Source: Lysobacteraceae bacterium | GTDB lineage: Bacteria; Pseudomonadota; Gammaproteobacteria; Xanthomonadales; Xanthomonadaceae | DNA length: 23,010 nt | Assembly: GCA_027483745.1 (NCBI GenBank) | Contig: JAIXTZ010000361.1 | Coordinates: 1 to 23,010, forward strand | Direction of reading: 5' to 3' | Shown: positions 1 to 7,554 of the stretch, piece by piece | Layout: each line of letters begins with the position of its first letter | How positions within the stretch are numbered: the first letter of the stretch is position 1 | Translations under genes and position numbers: made by a program | The notes under the pieces: model-generated | The model's input: only the letters and a program-made list of their open reading frames with translations | What the model was told of the DNA's origin: nothing | Database searches by the model: none

Positions 1-132
1 CGCACCGGCGACAAACATCGCCAGCGCGCGTTCGAGATCGGCGTGAACCGCTACCTCGGCAAGCCCTACCAGGAGCCGGAGCTGATCCGCCACGTGTTCG
101 AACTGCTGGCCGAGGTGGCCGCGCGTGGCTGA
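1..132 (+). CDS. chpA: C-terminal end of ChpA/PilL-type hybrid chemotaxis histidine kinase (5' truncated)
   Basis: Only the last 43 codons are present; the gene runs in from the left edge. The peptide starts RTGDKHRQRAFEIGVNRYLG and continues KPYQEPEL. This is the end of a CheY-like receiver domain, with the conserved K-P pair at the end of beta-5 followed by the last helix. In the ChpA family this receiver closes a very large hybrid kinase (Hpt domains, kinase, CheW domain, receiver) that controls type IV pili and twitching. The following genes (chpB-like, chpC-like) support that identity over a stand-alone response regulator. The stop codon lies 8 bases inside the next gene, so the two are probably translationally coupled. 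The rest of the protein cannot be judged from this window. Confidence 0.8.
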   Translation, partial: RTGDKHRQRAFEIGVNRYLGKPYQEPELIRHVFELLAEVAARG

Positions 133-2152
133 CGGGTCGCGCCTCAAGGTCGCGCTGCTGGCCCGCGCCGGCGACGCCCGCGAGCAGCTGAAGCGGGCGA
201 TCACCGAGCTCGGCGCCGAGCTCGTGGTCGAAGCGGACCCCAACGAGCTCTCGCCGGGGGCCTTGGCTGCCGCCGGTGCCACCACGGTGCTGGTCAGCGT
301 GGAGCCGGCGGTCGAAGCGGCTCTCGATCGCCTTGATGACGATCTGCTCGAGCCGTCGCTCAACGTCATGTTCGACGAGGCGGAAACGACGGCGAAGCTG
401 AGTGGGTGGGACCTCAACCGGTGGGCGCGCCATCTCGCCGCCAAACTCATCGGCTGCGACGTGCTTCCGCCGGGCGCCGAACCCGAAGCGCACCAGGAGG
501 CGGCCGAGTTCCTCGAGCCCGGCGTCCCGACCACGCCCGCGGCATTGGCGAACGAGGCGCGGATCGACGATTTCGCCGCCGAGATCAACGCGTCGGCGGC
601 GGACGTACCCAGCGCCTACCGGCCGAGCGATGCGCCGCTCGCCGCCGATGCCTCCGAGGCCGTGGCGCCCGCCGCGGTCGCGCTGCCGGCCGATTGGGTG
701 ACGCCACCGGCGGAAGAGGGCGACCCGGAACACCTCGATCTCGACCTCGCCGCGTTGGAAGAGGCCATGCAGGCGCCGGTCGTCGATGTCGGTGCCGCGG
801 AGGCGGCCTCCCACAGCGGCCCGGCCGCGTTCGCCGTGGCGGACGACCTCGACGTCGGCATGATCGATCTGCGCGGCCTCGAACTCGTCGACGACGTGGA
901 AGCGGCGTCTCCAGGGCGACCGGTGCAGCCGTCCATGTCCCTGCTCTCCGCGAAGGAGATCAGTTTCGAGTCGCCCGTCCTTCCGGCGCCCACGCTCGAT
1001 GCCGACGCGCTGTCGATGGACGTGGAAGAGCTGACCCTGACCGAGGAAGAGCTCGCGGCCTTCGGCGAAGGCGGCAGTTTCCGCTTCTCCAGCGGCGAGG
1101 CTTCGGCCGCCAAGGACGAGGCCTCCGGTGACGATGGGTTGGCGATGGATCCGGAGCTCGCCAAGCTCGCGGCATCCTTCGACGAGAACCTCGATTCGCT
1201 GAGCTTCGAAGGCAGCCGCGAAGACCTCGGCGACGACTTCGCCGGTTTCGATCGCCGCGACACGCCGCTCGCGCTCGATCCGCAGGGCGAGACGCCGCCC
1301 GAGCCGGCGCGCGCCTTCGCCGAGCCGCCGCCGATCCCTGATTTCGATTTTGCGGAAGGGGCCTATGTCACGGCCGCCAAGCCGGCCGCCACGTCCATCC
1401 CGGACACCAGCGCCCTGAGCCTCTCGGCGGAGGACGCCGCCCCCGTGGCCCCGGCACCGTCGGCCTCGAAGCCCGCCTTTGATTTCTCCGCACTGGGTAG
1501 CCTCGAGCTGGCGCCGATCGATGACGCGCCGGCCGTGGCGCCGCCGCCGCCGCCGGTGGTGGAGCCGGTGGTGATGCCCGATCTCGCCCACCTCAGCCTG
1601 AGCCCCCTCACCGAGGAAGGCGCCGAAGCCGCCGCGGCGACGAGGACGGTGCTGGTGCTCTCCGGTATCGGCGGGCCGGACGCCGTGCGCCAGCTGGTGC
1701 GAGCGCTCCCGGCCAGCTTCCCGCTCGCGGTGCTGCTGCAGCAGAGCCTTGACGGCGGGCGCCATGATCGCTTCGTCGAGCAGCTGGCGAAGATCAGCCG
1801 CCTTCCGGTCGCCCTCGCCGAGCCGACCGAGACGCCCCCGGCTGGCGCGGTGCGCGTTCTGCCCGAAGGCCTGTCGAGCGCCGGCGCGCTGAGTTTCCCG
1901 AAGGCCGAGGGCGTGGCCGCCCTGATCGCCGCGGCGACCGCGCTGGAGGGGGTCGTCGTGGTGCTCAGCGGCGCCGACGAAGCCGTCGTCGAACCCTTGG
2001 TGCAAGCCATGGCGAAGGGCACCCGGGTGCTCGTGCAGGATCCCGCCAGCTGCTTCGACGCCAAAGCCATCGTCGCGCTGCAGGCCGCGGGCGCGTCGCC
2101 GGTGTCGGCTGCCGACATCGCGGCGCGGCTCGATGCCTATTTCCCCACTTGA
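125..2152 (+). CDS. chpB: ChpB-like protein: degenerate CheB methylesterase domain with long disordered linker
   Basis: 675 aa, starting at a GTG that overlaps the end of chpA. Residues 1-115 form a small alpha/beta domain that includes a FDEAETTAKLSGWDLNRWA-like stretch, as in the N-terminus of ChpB proteins; no CheY receiver is evident. Residues about 120-505 are Ala/Pro/Asp/Glu-rich low complexity and probably disordered. Residues 506-675 align by eye with the CheB methylesterase fold: VLSGIGGPDA matches the GASTGG loop, VLLQQSL the VQHM strand, VVVLSGADEA the GMGxDG region and QDPAS the QDEAS segment. The catalytic Ser falls on Gly514 and the catalytic His on Gln540; an Asp (618) remains. 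It is therefore probably not an active methylesterase but a structural or regulatory member of the pilus chemosensory complex. It lies between chpA and chpC, as in Pseudomonas. The family call is firm, the loss of activity inferred. Confidence 0.75.
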   Translation: MADGSRLKVALLARAGDAREQLKRAITELGAELVVEADPNELSPGALAAAGATTVLVSVEPAVEAALDRLDDDLLEPSLNVMFDEAETTAKLSGWDLNRWARHLAAKLIGCDVLPPGAEPEAHQEAAEFLEPGVPTTPAALANEARIDDFAAEINASAADVPSAYRPSDAPLAADASEAVAPAAVALPADWVTPPAEEGDPEHLDLDLAALEEAMQAPVVDVGAAEAASHSGPAAFAVADDLDVGMIDLRGLELVDDVEAASPGRPVQPSMSLLSAKEISFESPVLPAPTLDADALSMDVEELTLTEEELAAFGEGGSFRFSSGEASAAKDEASGDDGLAMDPELAKLAASFDENLDSLSFEGSREDLGDDFAGFDRRDTPLALDPQGETPPEPARAFAEPPPIPDFDFAEGAYVTAAKPAATSIPDTSALSLSAEDAAPVAPAPSASKPAFDFSALGSLELAPIDDAPAVAPPPPPVVEPVVMPDLAHLSLSPLTEEGAEAAAATRTVLVLSGIGGPDAVRQLVRALPASFPLAVLLQQSLDGGRHDRFVEQLAKISRLPVALAEPTETPPAGAVRVLPEGLSSAGALSFPKAEGVAALIAAATALEGVVVVLSGADEAVVEPLVQAMAKGTRVLVQDPASCFDAKAIVALQAAGASPVSAADIAARLDAYFPT

Positions 2153-2177
2153 TGATGCGAACCGACCGGAACACGCC

Positions 2178-2651
2178 ATGAGCACCGAGCTGAACGATAT
2201 CCGAGGCGTGATGATCGCCGTGGGCGGCGGTGGTCGCCTGCTGCTGCCGAACGCGAACGTGGCGGAAGTGATCTCGTACTCCGAGCCCGAGCGTGTCGAG
2301 TCGGCGCCGGAGTGGCTGCTGGGCGTGGCGCGCTGGCGCGGGTGGCGATTGCCGATCCTGAGTTTCCCCCAACTGGTGGGCTGGCCGTCGGAGAGCGTGC
2401 AGCTCGGCGCGAAGGTCGCGGTGTTGAAGGCCCTCGGTGCCAATCCTCGCCTGCCGTATTTCGCCGTGGTATCCACCGGCTTCCCGCGCCTCGTCAGCGT
2501 GTCCCGCGAGCGCCTGCTGCCCGTCGAGGACCTTCGCGAGCACCCGCTCGGTGTGCAGGCCCGCGTGCAGCTCGGCGAGGATATCGCCGTGATCCCCGAC
2601 CTGATGACGGTCGAGCTGCTCGTCGACGAGGCGCTCTCGAAAGTCGCCTGA
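2178..2651 (+). CDS. chpC: CheW-domain adaptor protein, ChpC-like
   Basis: 157 aa from the ATG at 2178, which has a weak GGA 7 bases upstream and lies 25 bases after the previous stop. An in-frame ATG at 2133 would add 15 residues of no family character and overlap chpB, so I prefer 2178. The protein is a single CheW-like beta-barrel domain: the pattern LLLPNANVAEVI, then WLLGVARWRGWRLPILSF, then a late VIPDLMTVELLVDEAL helix matches CheW and ChpC order. CheW-type adaptors link chemoreceptors to the histidine kinase; ChpC is the accessory adaptor of the pilus Chp system. It is the last gene of the chp run and is followed by the convergent rlmM with a 44-base gap, where I see no clear terminator hairpin. 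Confidence 0.75.
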   Translation: MSTELNDIRGVMIAVGGGGRLLLPNANVAEVISYSEPERVESAPEWLLGVARWRGWRLPILSFPQLVGWPSESVQLGAKVAVLKALGANPRLPYFAVVSTGFPRLVSVSRERLLPVEDLREHPLGVQARVQLGEDIAVIPDLMTVELLVDEALSKVA

Positions 2652-2695
2652 CGCCGGGCTCCGACGCCCTGCGACGCGCTCGGGGAAAGCGCGGC

Positions 2696-3787
2696 TCAGC
2701 GCCGCGCGAAGACCGTGATCTCTTCCCGGTCGTGGTAAAGCTGGCGGGCGCGCAGCGCTTTCAGCTCGCCGGCCTGGGCGCGGAACAGGTCGAGGCACAT
2801 CACCGTCTCGTCCCAGCGCTTCTTCATCGGCAGCTTGAGGTTGAAGATCGCGTTTCGGCACCAGCCCTCGCGGAACCATTCGGCCATGCGCTCGGCGACG
2901 CGACGCGGCTGCTCGACCATGTCGCAGACCATCCAGTCCAGCGGACGCGCGGGCTGCCATCGGAAGCCGTCGGCGCGCAGGTGCTCCACCTGCGGATGGC
3001 CGGCCACCGGCTCCTTCAGCGGGCCGTTGTCGACGGCGGTGACGCGCAAGCCCGCGCGTACCAGCACCCAGGTCCAGCCACCCGGGGCCGCCCCGAGGTC
3101 GGCAGCGCGCAGGCCCTCGCGCAGCAGGGTCTGGCGCTCCTCGTCGGTGAGCAGGGTGTGGATCGCCTCGTCGAGCTTGGCCGCGCTGCGGCTCGGCGCG
3201 TTCGGCGGCTGGCGCAGGCGCGGGATGCCGCCCGGCCACGGGCTGCTGTCCTCCACGCGCGACAGCGCGAGCTCCATCGCCGTGCCGGAATGCACGAGCA
3301 CGTGCAGGCGCGGCTTGCGCGCATCGGGCTTGTCGGTGAGCCAGCCCGGCTTGCGGAGCGCGGGGCGGAGGGCGTTGCCGAAGCCGCGGGCCAGGCCGGC
3401 GAGTTCGCGGCCGGTGTCGCTGTCGCTGTGCTCGACCACGAGATCGCCGAAGCGCAGGGCCCCGCCCGAGGCCGCGGCGACGGGCTCGCGCACCGCCTCG
3501 AGGGCGGCGAGCAGCGGCGTGATGCGGTCTTTCGGATCAAGGCCGTCGAGGCGTGCGAGTCCGAGCAGCTTCTGTCGCGCGAAGATCAGATCATCGAACG
3601 CGAGTTGCCGTTCCAGCAGCCCCGCGCTGGCGCAGACGTAGCGCACCACGCCGGTGTTGCGCTCCGTGGCGGCGTGGCCCCAGTGGTCGCGCTCGCCCGC
3701 CCGCGCGGTGAGCTCGGCGGCGAGTTCGGGCTCGAAGCCGGGCCGGCAGTACGCTAGCAGGGCCGCTTCGGGCTTGGGGATCGTCAT
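2696..3787 (-). CDS. rlmM: RlmM, 23S rRNA C2498 ribose 2'-O-methyltransferase
   Basis: 363 aa, close to the roughly 366 aa of E. coli RlmM. The enzyme methylates the 2'-OH of C2498 in 23S rRNA, using S-adenosylmethionine, before 50S assembly. The N-terminus (ALLAYCRPGFEPELAAELTA) is the THUMP-like region typical of RlmM. The Rossmann-type methyltransferase begins near residue 230 with ADLGAAPGGWTW, the SAM-binding motif of FtsJ-like enzymes, followed by VTAVDNGPL and later DWMVCDMVEQP and NLKLPMKKRW, which carry the acidic and lysine residues of the catalytic region. It is a single-gene unit convergent with the chp genes and divergent from the lipoprotein at 4033. Confidence 0.93.
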   Translation of the reverse strand: MTIPKPEAALLAYCRPGFEPELAAELTARAGERDHWGHAATERNTGVVRYVCASAGLLERQLAFDDLIFARQKLLGLARLDGLDPKDRITPLLAALEAVREPVAAASGGALRFGDLVVEHSDSDTGRELAGLARGFGNALRPALRKPGWLTDKPDARKPRLHVLVHSGTAMELALSRVEDSSPWPGGIPRLRQPPNAPSRSAAKLDEAIHTLLTDEERQTLLREGLRAADLGAAPGGWTWVLVRAGLRVTAVDNGPLKEPVAGHPQVEHLRADGFRWQPARPLDWMVCDMVEQPRRVAERMAEWFREGWCRNAIFNLKLPMKKRWDETVMCLDLFRAQAGELKALRARQLYHDREEITVFARR

Positions 3788-4032
3788 GGTTCCGAGGGCA
3801 CTCTTGGCGGGCTGTCGTCGTTACGGGAGGTTTGCCCGATGGATCCCCTCCATGAACCCACGACCGTCCTGTCCGCTCGTACAGCCTGGGCGCGGATGGA
3901 TCGTGGGAGCGGATACAGTGGAAGCGGCGCCGACATTGTAGGGGGTGTGTCCGCGTGGAGGCATTCCAAGTCCCCCATCTTCGTCCTCCGACCTTACGGA
4001 GGCAGTCAATGGATGAGCGGGAGGTTTCATCG
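3788..4032. other. Divergent intergenic region between rlmM and orphan lipoprotein
   Basis: 245 bases with no convincing gene. It must hold promoters for both flanking genes, but I see no hexamer pair good enough to name. It contains a 7-base inverted repeat, CCCACGA at 3857-3863 and TCGTGGG at 3901-3907, too far apart and too short to interpret. The 3' part carries two purine-rich ribosome-site candidates, GGAGG at 3998-4002 and GGGAGG at 4019-4024. Confidence 0.5.
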
Positions 4033-4494
4033 ATGCATCGGGCTTCACTGCTGCTGGGGATCGCGCTCGCGGTATCGGGATGCTCGCGCGAGCCGACGTC
4101 GCGGTCCGTGGACGACTTCTGTGACCCGGACTTGGTCGGAGAGCGGGTGGCCTTCACCGGCTACCTCTCGTACAAGGCCTTCATGTTCTGTGGCGATGAC
4201 TCGTGGGGTGACACCCAGTGCCCGCTCACGATCGAGTCCGAGCCCGGTGGTCCGAGCGTCGGCACGAATCACATCGTCTGGATCTACCTGGGCAGCGAGC
4301 CGAACCGCATGCACATGCCGACGAAAACGAACTTCGGGTTGGACGACATCGTCGTGTTCGGAAACGGCGGCAAGCGGCTCGACCTGCATCGTCCGGTCCG
4401 CATCGTCGCCGACATCGACCGCCGTGGCGACGACGGCTATTGCACGCTCGAAGCCGACACCTTGACGCAGGCCCGGGGACCGACGCCCGGGTGA
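4033..4494 (+). CDS. Small lipoprotein of unknown function
   Basis: 153 aa from the ATG at 4033, which has GGGAGG 8 bases upstream. Residues 1-17 (MHRASLLLGIALAVSGC) form a short lipoprotein signal with lipobox AVSGC, giving lipidated Cys17 in the mature protein. A second in-frame ATG at 4009 also has a good GGAGG, but would put the acidic DERE in front of the signal, so I reject it as the main start. The mature domain has a VGERVAFTGYL strand, four or more further cysteines and a closing VRIVADIDRRG strand; this pattern is suggestive of a small beta-barrel (OB-like), which is only an impression. It does not seem as GC-rich as its neighbours. The gene stands alone, convergent with the deaminase 18 bases away. 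I do not recognise the family. Confidence 0.7.
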   Translation: MHRASLLLGIALAVSGCSREPTSRSVDDFCDPDLVGERVAFTGYLSYKAFMFCGDDSWGDTQCPLTIESEPGGPSVGTNHIVWIYLGSEPNRMHMPTKTNFGLDDIVVFGNGGKRLDLHRPVRIVADIDRRGDDGYCTLEADTLTQARGPTPG

Positions 4495-4512
4495 TGGCCC
4501 GCGTCGCGGCGC

Positions 4513-5070
4513 TCAGTAGATCTTTCCAGCCCGGCCGTACTCCGCAAGGACGGCACGGGCGTCGTCGCGTCGGAGGTCGGTGATCACCTCGATGCCGCGC
4601 TTGGCGAGTTCGCCGCGCCAATCCGCCGGCAGCGGGCCCTCGTCGAAGCCGGCGAGCGACTCCACGTCGTCGGCGCGGGCACCGATCAGCAGGCGGTCAA
4701 TACCGGCCCACACGCTGGCGCCGTAGCACATGCAGCAGGGCTGCGAGGACGTGGCCAGGGTGATCGGGCCACGCTCGGCGTTGAGGCGGAACTGCTGAAT
4801 GCGCTGCTGGCTGGTGGCGAAGGCCATCATTTCCGCATGCGCGATCGACGTGCTGTGCGGCACCACGCGGTTGACGCCGACGCCGATCAGCCGGCCCTCG
4901 GGCGAGAACAACGCGGCGCCGAAGGGGCCACCGCTGGCGTGCTCCACGTTCAGCGCAGAGAGGCGGATGGCCAGCGCCATCTTGGCGTCGTCGTCGCCGT
5001 AGTCGGCCGAGGCGTCGACCGCCTCGTGGACCCAGGCCGGCAGCGTCAGGTGCACCTGCGCGTAGAGCAT
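4513..5070 (-). CDS. Zinc-dependent nucleoside/guanine deaminase family protein
   Basis: 185 aa cytidine-deaminase-fold enzyme. The zinc site is complete: H78-A-E80 and PCCMC with Cys112 and Cys115; Glu80 is the proton shuttle. The loop SGGPFGAAL before the active site is typical of GuaD/TadA-like deaminases. A GFDEG segment after the zinc motifs and a C-terminal Tyr (ending GKIY) recall bacterial guanine deaminase, whose C-terminal segment caps the active site; this hints at a free purine base or nucleoside substrate, not tRNA. The start is the ATG whose A is shared with the TGA of the upstream lipoprotein gene, so translation should be coupled to it; a longer upstream frame lacks family character. 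It is the last gene of a glnS-lipoprotein-deaminase run. The substrate is not provable from sequence alone. Confidence 0.8.
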   Translation of the reverse strand: MLYAQVHLTLPAWVHEAVDASADYGDDDAKMALAIRLSALNVEHASGGPFGAALFSPEGRLIGVGVNRVVPHSTSIAHAEMMAFATSQQRIQQFRLNAERGPITLATSSQPCCMCYGASVWAGIDRLLIGARADDVESLAGFDEGPLPADWRGELAKRGIEVITDLRRDDARAVLAEYGRAGKIY

Positions 5071-5591
5071 CAGCGCACGGCCTCGCCCGCGGTGGCCGGG
5101 CCGGCTTCGCAGCGGCCTTCTACGCAGACACAGCCGGCGATCTCGCGGAAGCCGCAGATGGACTGCATGTCGTTCTTGGCGCATTCCGCCTTCACCTGCT
5201 CGGGGAAGGTCGGGCTGTTCGTGTTCACGCAGGCCGGCGAGTAGCCGCAGCAGCTGCCGACGTCCTTGACGGTGCAGTCGGCATCGGTGGTGCAGGAATA
5301 GTCGACCTCGCCGGGCTTGCCGGCCTCGGCGGCGGAGACCGGCGCGCTCGACAGCGGCTGCTCGACCAAAGGCTGGCCGCTCGCGTCGGTGGCGGGTGCC
5401 GTCACGTCGGGCGGCGGCGGTGCCGTGCCGGTCTCGATCGGTGCTTCGCCCGCCGTGGAGGCCTCACCGCCCGCGTTCGCCGAGGTATTCAGCACGCAAC
5501 CGGCGAGCGGCAGTGCGAGCAGCAGGGCCAGCGCCGCGGAACGGACGAGCGGCGCCAGCGGCGCGGGTGTCAGGCGGGAGGCGGGGCGCAT
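5070..5591 (-). CDS. Cys-rich lipoprotein with ten-cysteine C-terminal domain
   Basis: 173 aa. A basic and hydrophobic N-terminus ends in lipobox PLAGC, giving lipidated Cys32. Residues 33-95 are an Ala/Thr/Pro-rich linker that should reach away from the membrane. Residues about 100-165 form a compact domain with ten cysteines (spacing starts SC-x5-DC-x6-SCCG and ends GCVCVEGRC), enough for five disulfides in the periplasm. I recall similar domains in other proteobacterial secreted proteins but cannot name a function. The gene starts 35 bases after glnS and its TGA overlaps the ATG of the deaminase by one base, so it sits in a likely glnS operon. No strong ribosome site precedes the ATG at 5591. 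Confidence 0.8.
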   Translation of the reverse strand: MRPASRLTPAPLAPLVRSAALALLLALPLAGCVLNTSANAGGEASTAGEAPIETGTAPPPPDVTAPATDASGQPLVEQPLSSAPVSAAEAGKPGEVDYSCTTDADCTVKDVGSCCGYSPACVNTNSPTFPEQVKAECAKNDMQSICGFREIAGCVCVEGRCEAGPATAGEAVR

Positions 5592-5626
5592 GGTGGGCAC
5601 CAGTGGGTTCGGGAAAGCGCGGGCGA

Positions 5627-7375
5627 TCAAGCGGGCTTGCCGGCCCAGCTGTCGCGGAGGGTGACCGTGCGGTTGAACACGGGTTTCGCTGGGGCATGAT
5701 CGTAGCGTTCGGCGGCGAAGTAGCCGAGGCGCTCGAACTGCACGGCGGTCTCGTTGGCCAGCGCCGCGGCAGCGGGCTCGACATAGCCTGTCACCACGCG
5801 GATCGAGTCCGGGTTCAGGTGGTCGCGATAGGTCTTGCCGTCGGCGTCGTCGTCCGGGTTCTCGACCGAGAACAGGCGGTCGTAGAGGCGAATTTCCGCC
5901 GCGATGCCTGCGTTCGCGCAAACCCAGTGGATGGTGCCCTTCACCTTGCGGTTGGCGCCTTCCATGCCGGGGCGGCTCTCCGGGTCGAGCGTGCAGCGCA
6001 GTTCAACGATGGCGTCGCCGTCCTTGATCACGTCGTCGCACTTGAGGATGCCGGCGCCGCGCAGGCGCACTTCGCCGCCGGGCACGAGGCGGTGGAAGCC
6101 CTTCACCGGCGTTTCCATGAAGTCCTCGCGCTCGATCCACAGCGCGTTGGAGAACGGGACCTCGCGCTGGCCCTTGGCCTCGTCCTTCGGATGGTTGGCG
6201 AAGCGCAGCGTCTCGCGATGGCCCTCGGGCAGGTTGGTGATCGTGACCTTGATCGGATCGATCACCGCCATGCGGCGCTCGGCCTTGGCGTCGAGCACGT
6301 CGCGGATGCAGCCCTCGAACACCGAGAAGTCGATGGTCGAGTTCTGCTTGGAGATGCCGACGCGCTCGGCCAGCAGGTGCAGGGCCTCGGGCGGCACGCC
6401 GCGGCGACGGATGCCCTGCAGCGTGGGCATGCGCGGGTCGTTCCAGCCGGCCACGAGGCCCTCGTTCACCAGCGCGAGCAGCTTGCGCTTGCTCATCACG
6501 GTGTAGTTGATGTTGAGGCGCGAGAACTCGATCTGCCGCGGCTTGGCGGCTTCGTTCGGCACGCCCGCATCGGTGAGCGGCTTCAGCAGCTCGGAGCGCT
6601 CGTGCAGGCGCACGTGGTCCACGGCCCAGTCGTAGAGCGGGCGGTGGTCTTCGAACTCCAGCGTGCACAGCGAGTGGGTGATGCCCTCGATGGCATCCGA
6701 CAGCGCGTGCGCGTAGTCGTACATCGGGTAGATCGGCCAAGCATCGCCGGTGGCCTGGTGGCTCACCTTCTTGATGCGGTACAGGGCCGGGTCGCGCAGG
6801 TTGATGTTGCCCGAGGCCATGTCGATCTTCGCGCGCAGCGTGCGCGCGCCGTCGGCGAACTCGCCCGCGCGCATGCGGCGGAAGAGATCGAGGTTCTCCT
6901 CGACGCTGCGGTTGCGGAACGGCGACTCGCGGCCCGGCTCGGTGAGGCTGCCGCGGTACTGGCGCACTTCCTCAGCCGAGAGATCGCAGACGAAGGCGTG
7001 GCCGTCGCGGATCAGCTGCTCGGCGGCCAGGTAGAGCACCTCGAAGTAGTCGGAGGCGTGGCGCAGCTCGTGCCACTCGAAACCCAGCCAGCGCACGTCC
7101 TCCTTGATCGCCTCGACGTACTCGAGGTCTTCCTTTTCCGGGTTCGTGTCGTCGAAGCGGAGGTTGCAGTGCCCGCCGAACTCGGCGGCGATGCCGAAGT
7201 TCAGGCAGATCGACTTCGAGTGCCCAAGGTGCAGGTAACCGTTGGGCTCCGGCGGAAAGCGGGTGTTGATGTGCCCGTGCTTCCCGCTGGCGAGGTCCTC
7301 ACGGACGATGTTGCGGATGAAGTCGGTGCGCACCGGGGCGGTATTGCCCGCGGCCGGGGTGGGGGAATCGCTCAT
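5627..7375 (-). CDS. glnS: Glutaminyl-tRNA synthetase
   Basis: 582 aa class I aminoacyl-tRNA synthetase that charges tRNA-Gln directly with glutamine. The HIGH-type motif is PNGYLHLGH (His49-His52) and the KMSKS-type motif is VMSKRK (residues 293-297). RFDDTNPEK (about 72-80) and the signature [13 protein letters not shown] (about 210-222) are characteristic of GlnRS. The C-terminal half holds the two anticodon-binding beta-barrels. The start is the ATG at 7375, preceded by GGAG; the longer open frame upstream has no family character. The first 15 residues are a short Pro/Ala-rich extension. Cys-rich lipoprotein and deaminase genes follow closely on the same strand. The length is slightly above E. 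coli GlnRS (554). Confidence 0.97.
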   Translation of the reverse strand: MSDSPTPAAGNTAPVRTDFIRNIVREDLASGKHGHINTRFPPEPNGYLHLGHSKSICLNFGIAAEFGGHCNLRFDDTNPEKEDLEYVEAIKEDVRWLGFEWHELRHASDYFEVLYLAAEQLIRDGHAFVCDLSAEEVRQYRGSLTEPGRESPFRNRSVEENLDLFRRMRAGEFADGARTLRAKIDMASGNINLRDPALYRIKKVSHQATGDAWPIYPMYDYAHALSDAIEGITHSLCTLEFEDHRPLYDWAVDHVRLHERSELLKPLTDAGVPNEAAKPRQIEFSRLNINYTVMSKRKLLALVNEGLVAGWNDPRMPTLQGIRRRGVPPEALHLLAERVGISKQNSTIDFSVFEGCIRDVLDAKAERRMAVIDPIKVTITNLPEGHRETLRFANHPKDEAKGQREVPFSNALWIEREDFMETPVKGFHRLVPGGEVRLRGAGILKCDDVIKDGDAIVELRCTLDPESRPGMEGANRKVKGTIHWVCANAGIAAEIRLYDRLFSVENPDDDADGKTYRDHLNPDSIRVVTGYVEPAAAALANETAVQFERLGYFAAERYDHAPAKPVFNRTVTLRDSWAGKPA

Positions 7376-7483
7376 GGGCTCCAGCGCTCGGGCCGGTCGG
7401 ATCAGGACGGGGCGCGAGTTTAGCGCGGGGGCGGAATCGGCCGGCGGTCTCCCGGGGGGCGTACCGATGCCGCGTGTCATCCT

Positions 7484-7522
7484 GTCAAAAAACGTCAAAT
7501 GCACACGGGCATCCGTTAGAGT
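7484..7522 (+). promoter_or_regulatory. Possible promoter and direct-repeat site upstream of the 7TM sensor gene
   Basis: The only AT-richer patch in the 179-base divergent gap between glnS and the sensor gene. GTCAAA occurs at 7484-7489 and again at 7494-7499, exactly one helical turn apart, with a further GTCAT at 7476. A -10-like TAGAGT lies at 7517-7522, 17 bases after the second GTCAAA, which could serve as a poor -35. The downstream start would leave a leader of about 25 bases. Confidence 0.3.
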
Positions 7523-7554
7523 GAACCTCCGACCCGTCGTCCGCCTCCGACCGC

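Noticed and set aside
616..1263. Long open frames antisense and in other frames across chpB and the other high-GC genes (for example 616-1263 minus, 1363-2118 minus, 5396-7423 plus, 20886-23009 minus).
   Set aside because: They show Arg/Ala/Gly/His-biased composition typical of shadow frames in GC-rich DNA, match no family, and overlap well-supported genes.
3857..3907. CCCACGA / TCGTGGG inverted repeat in the rlmM-lipoprotein gap.
   Set aside because: Seven bases with a 37-base separation; no neighbouring promoter elements to support a regulatory role.
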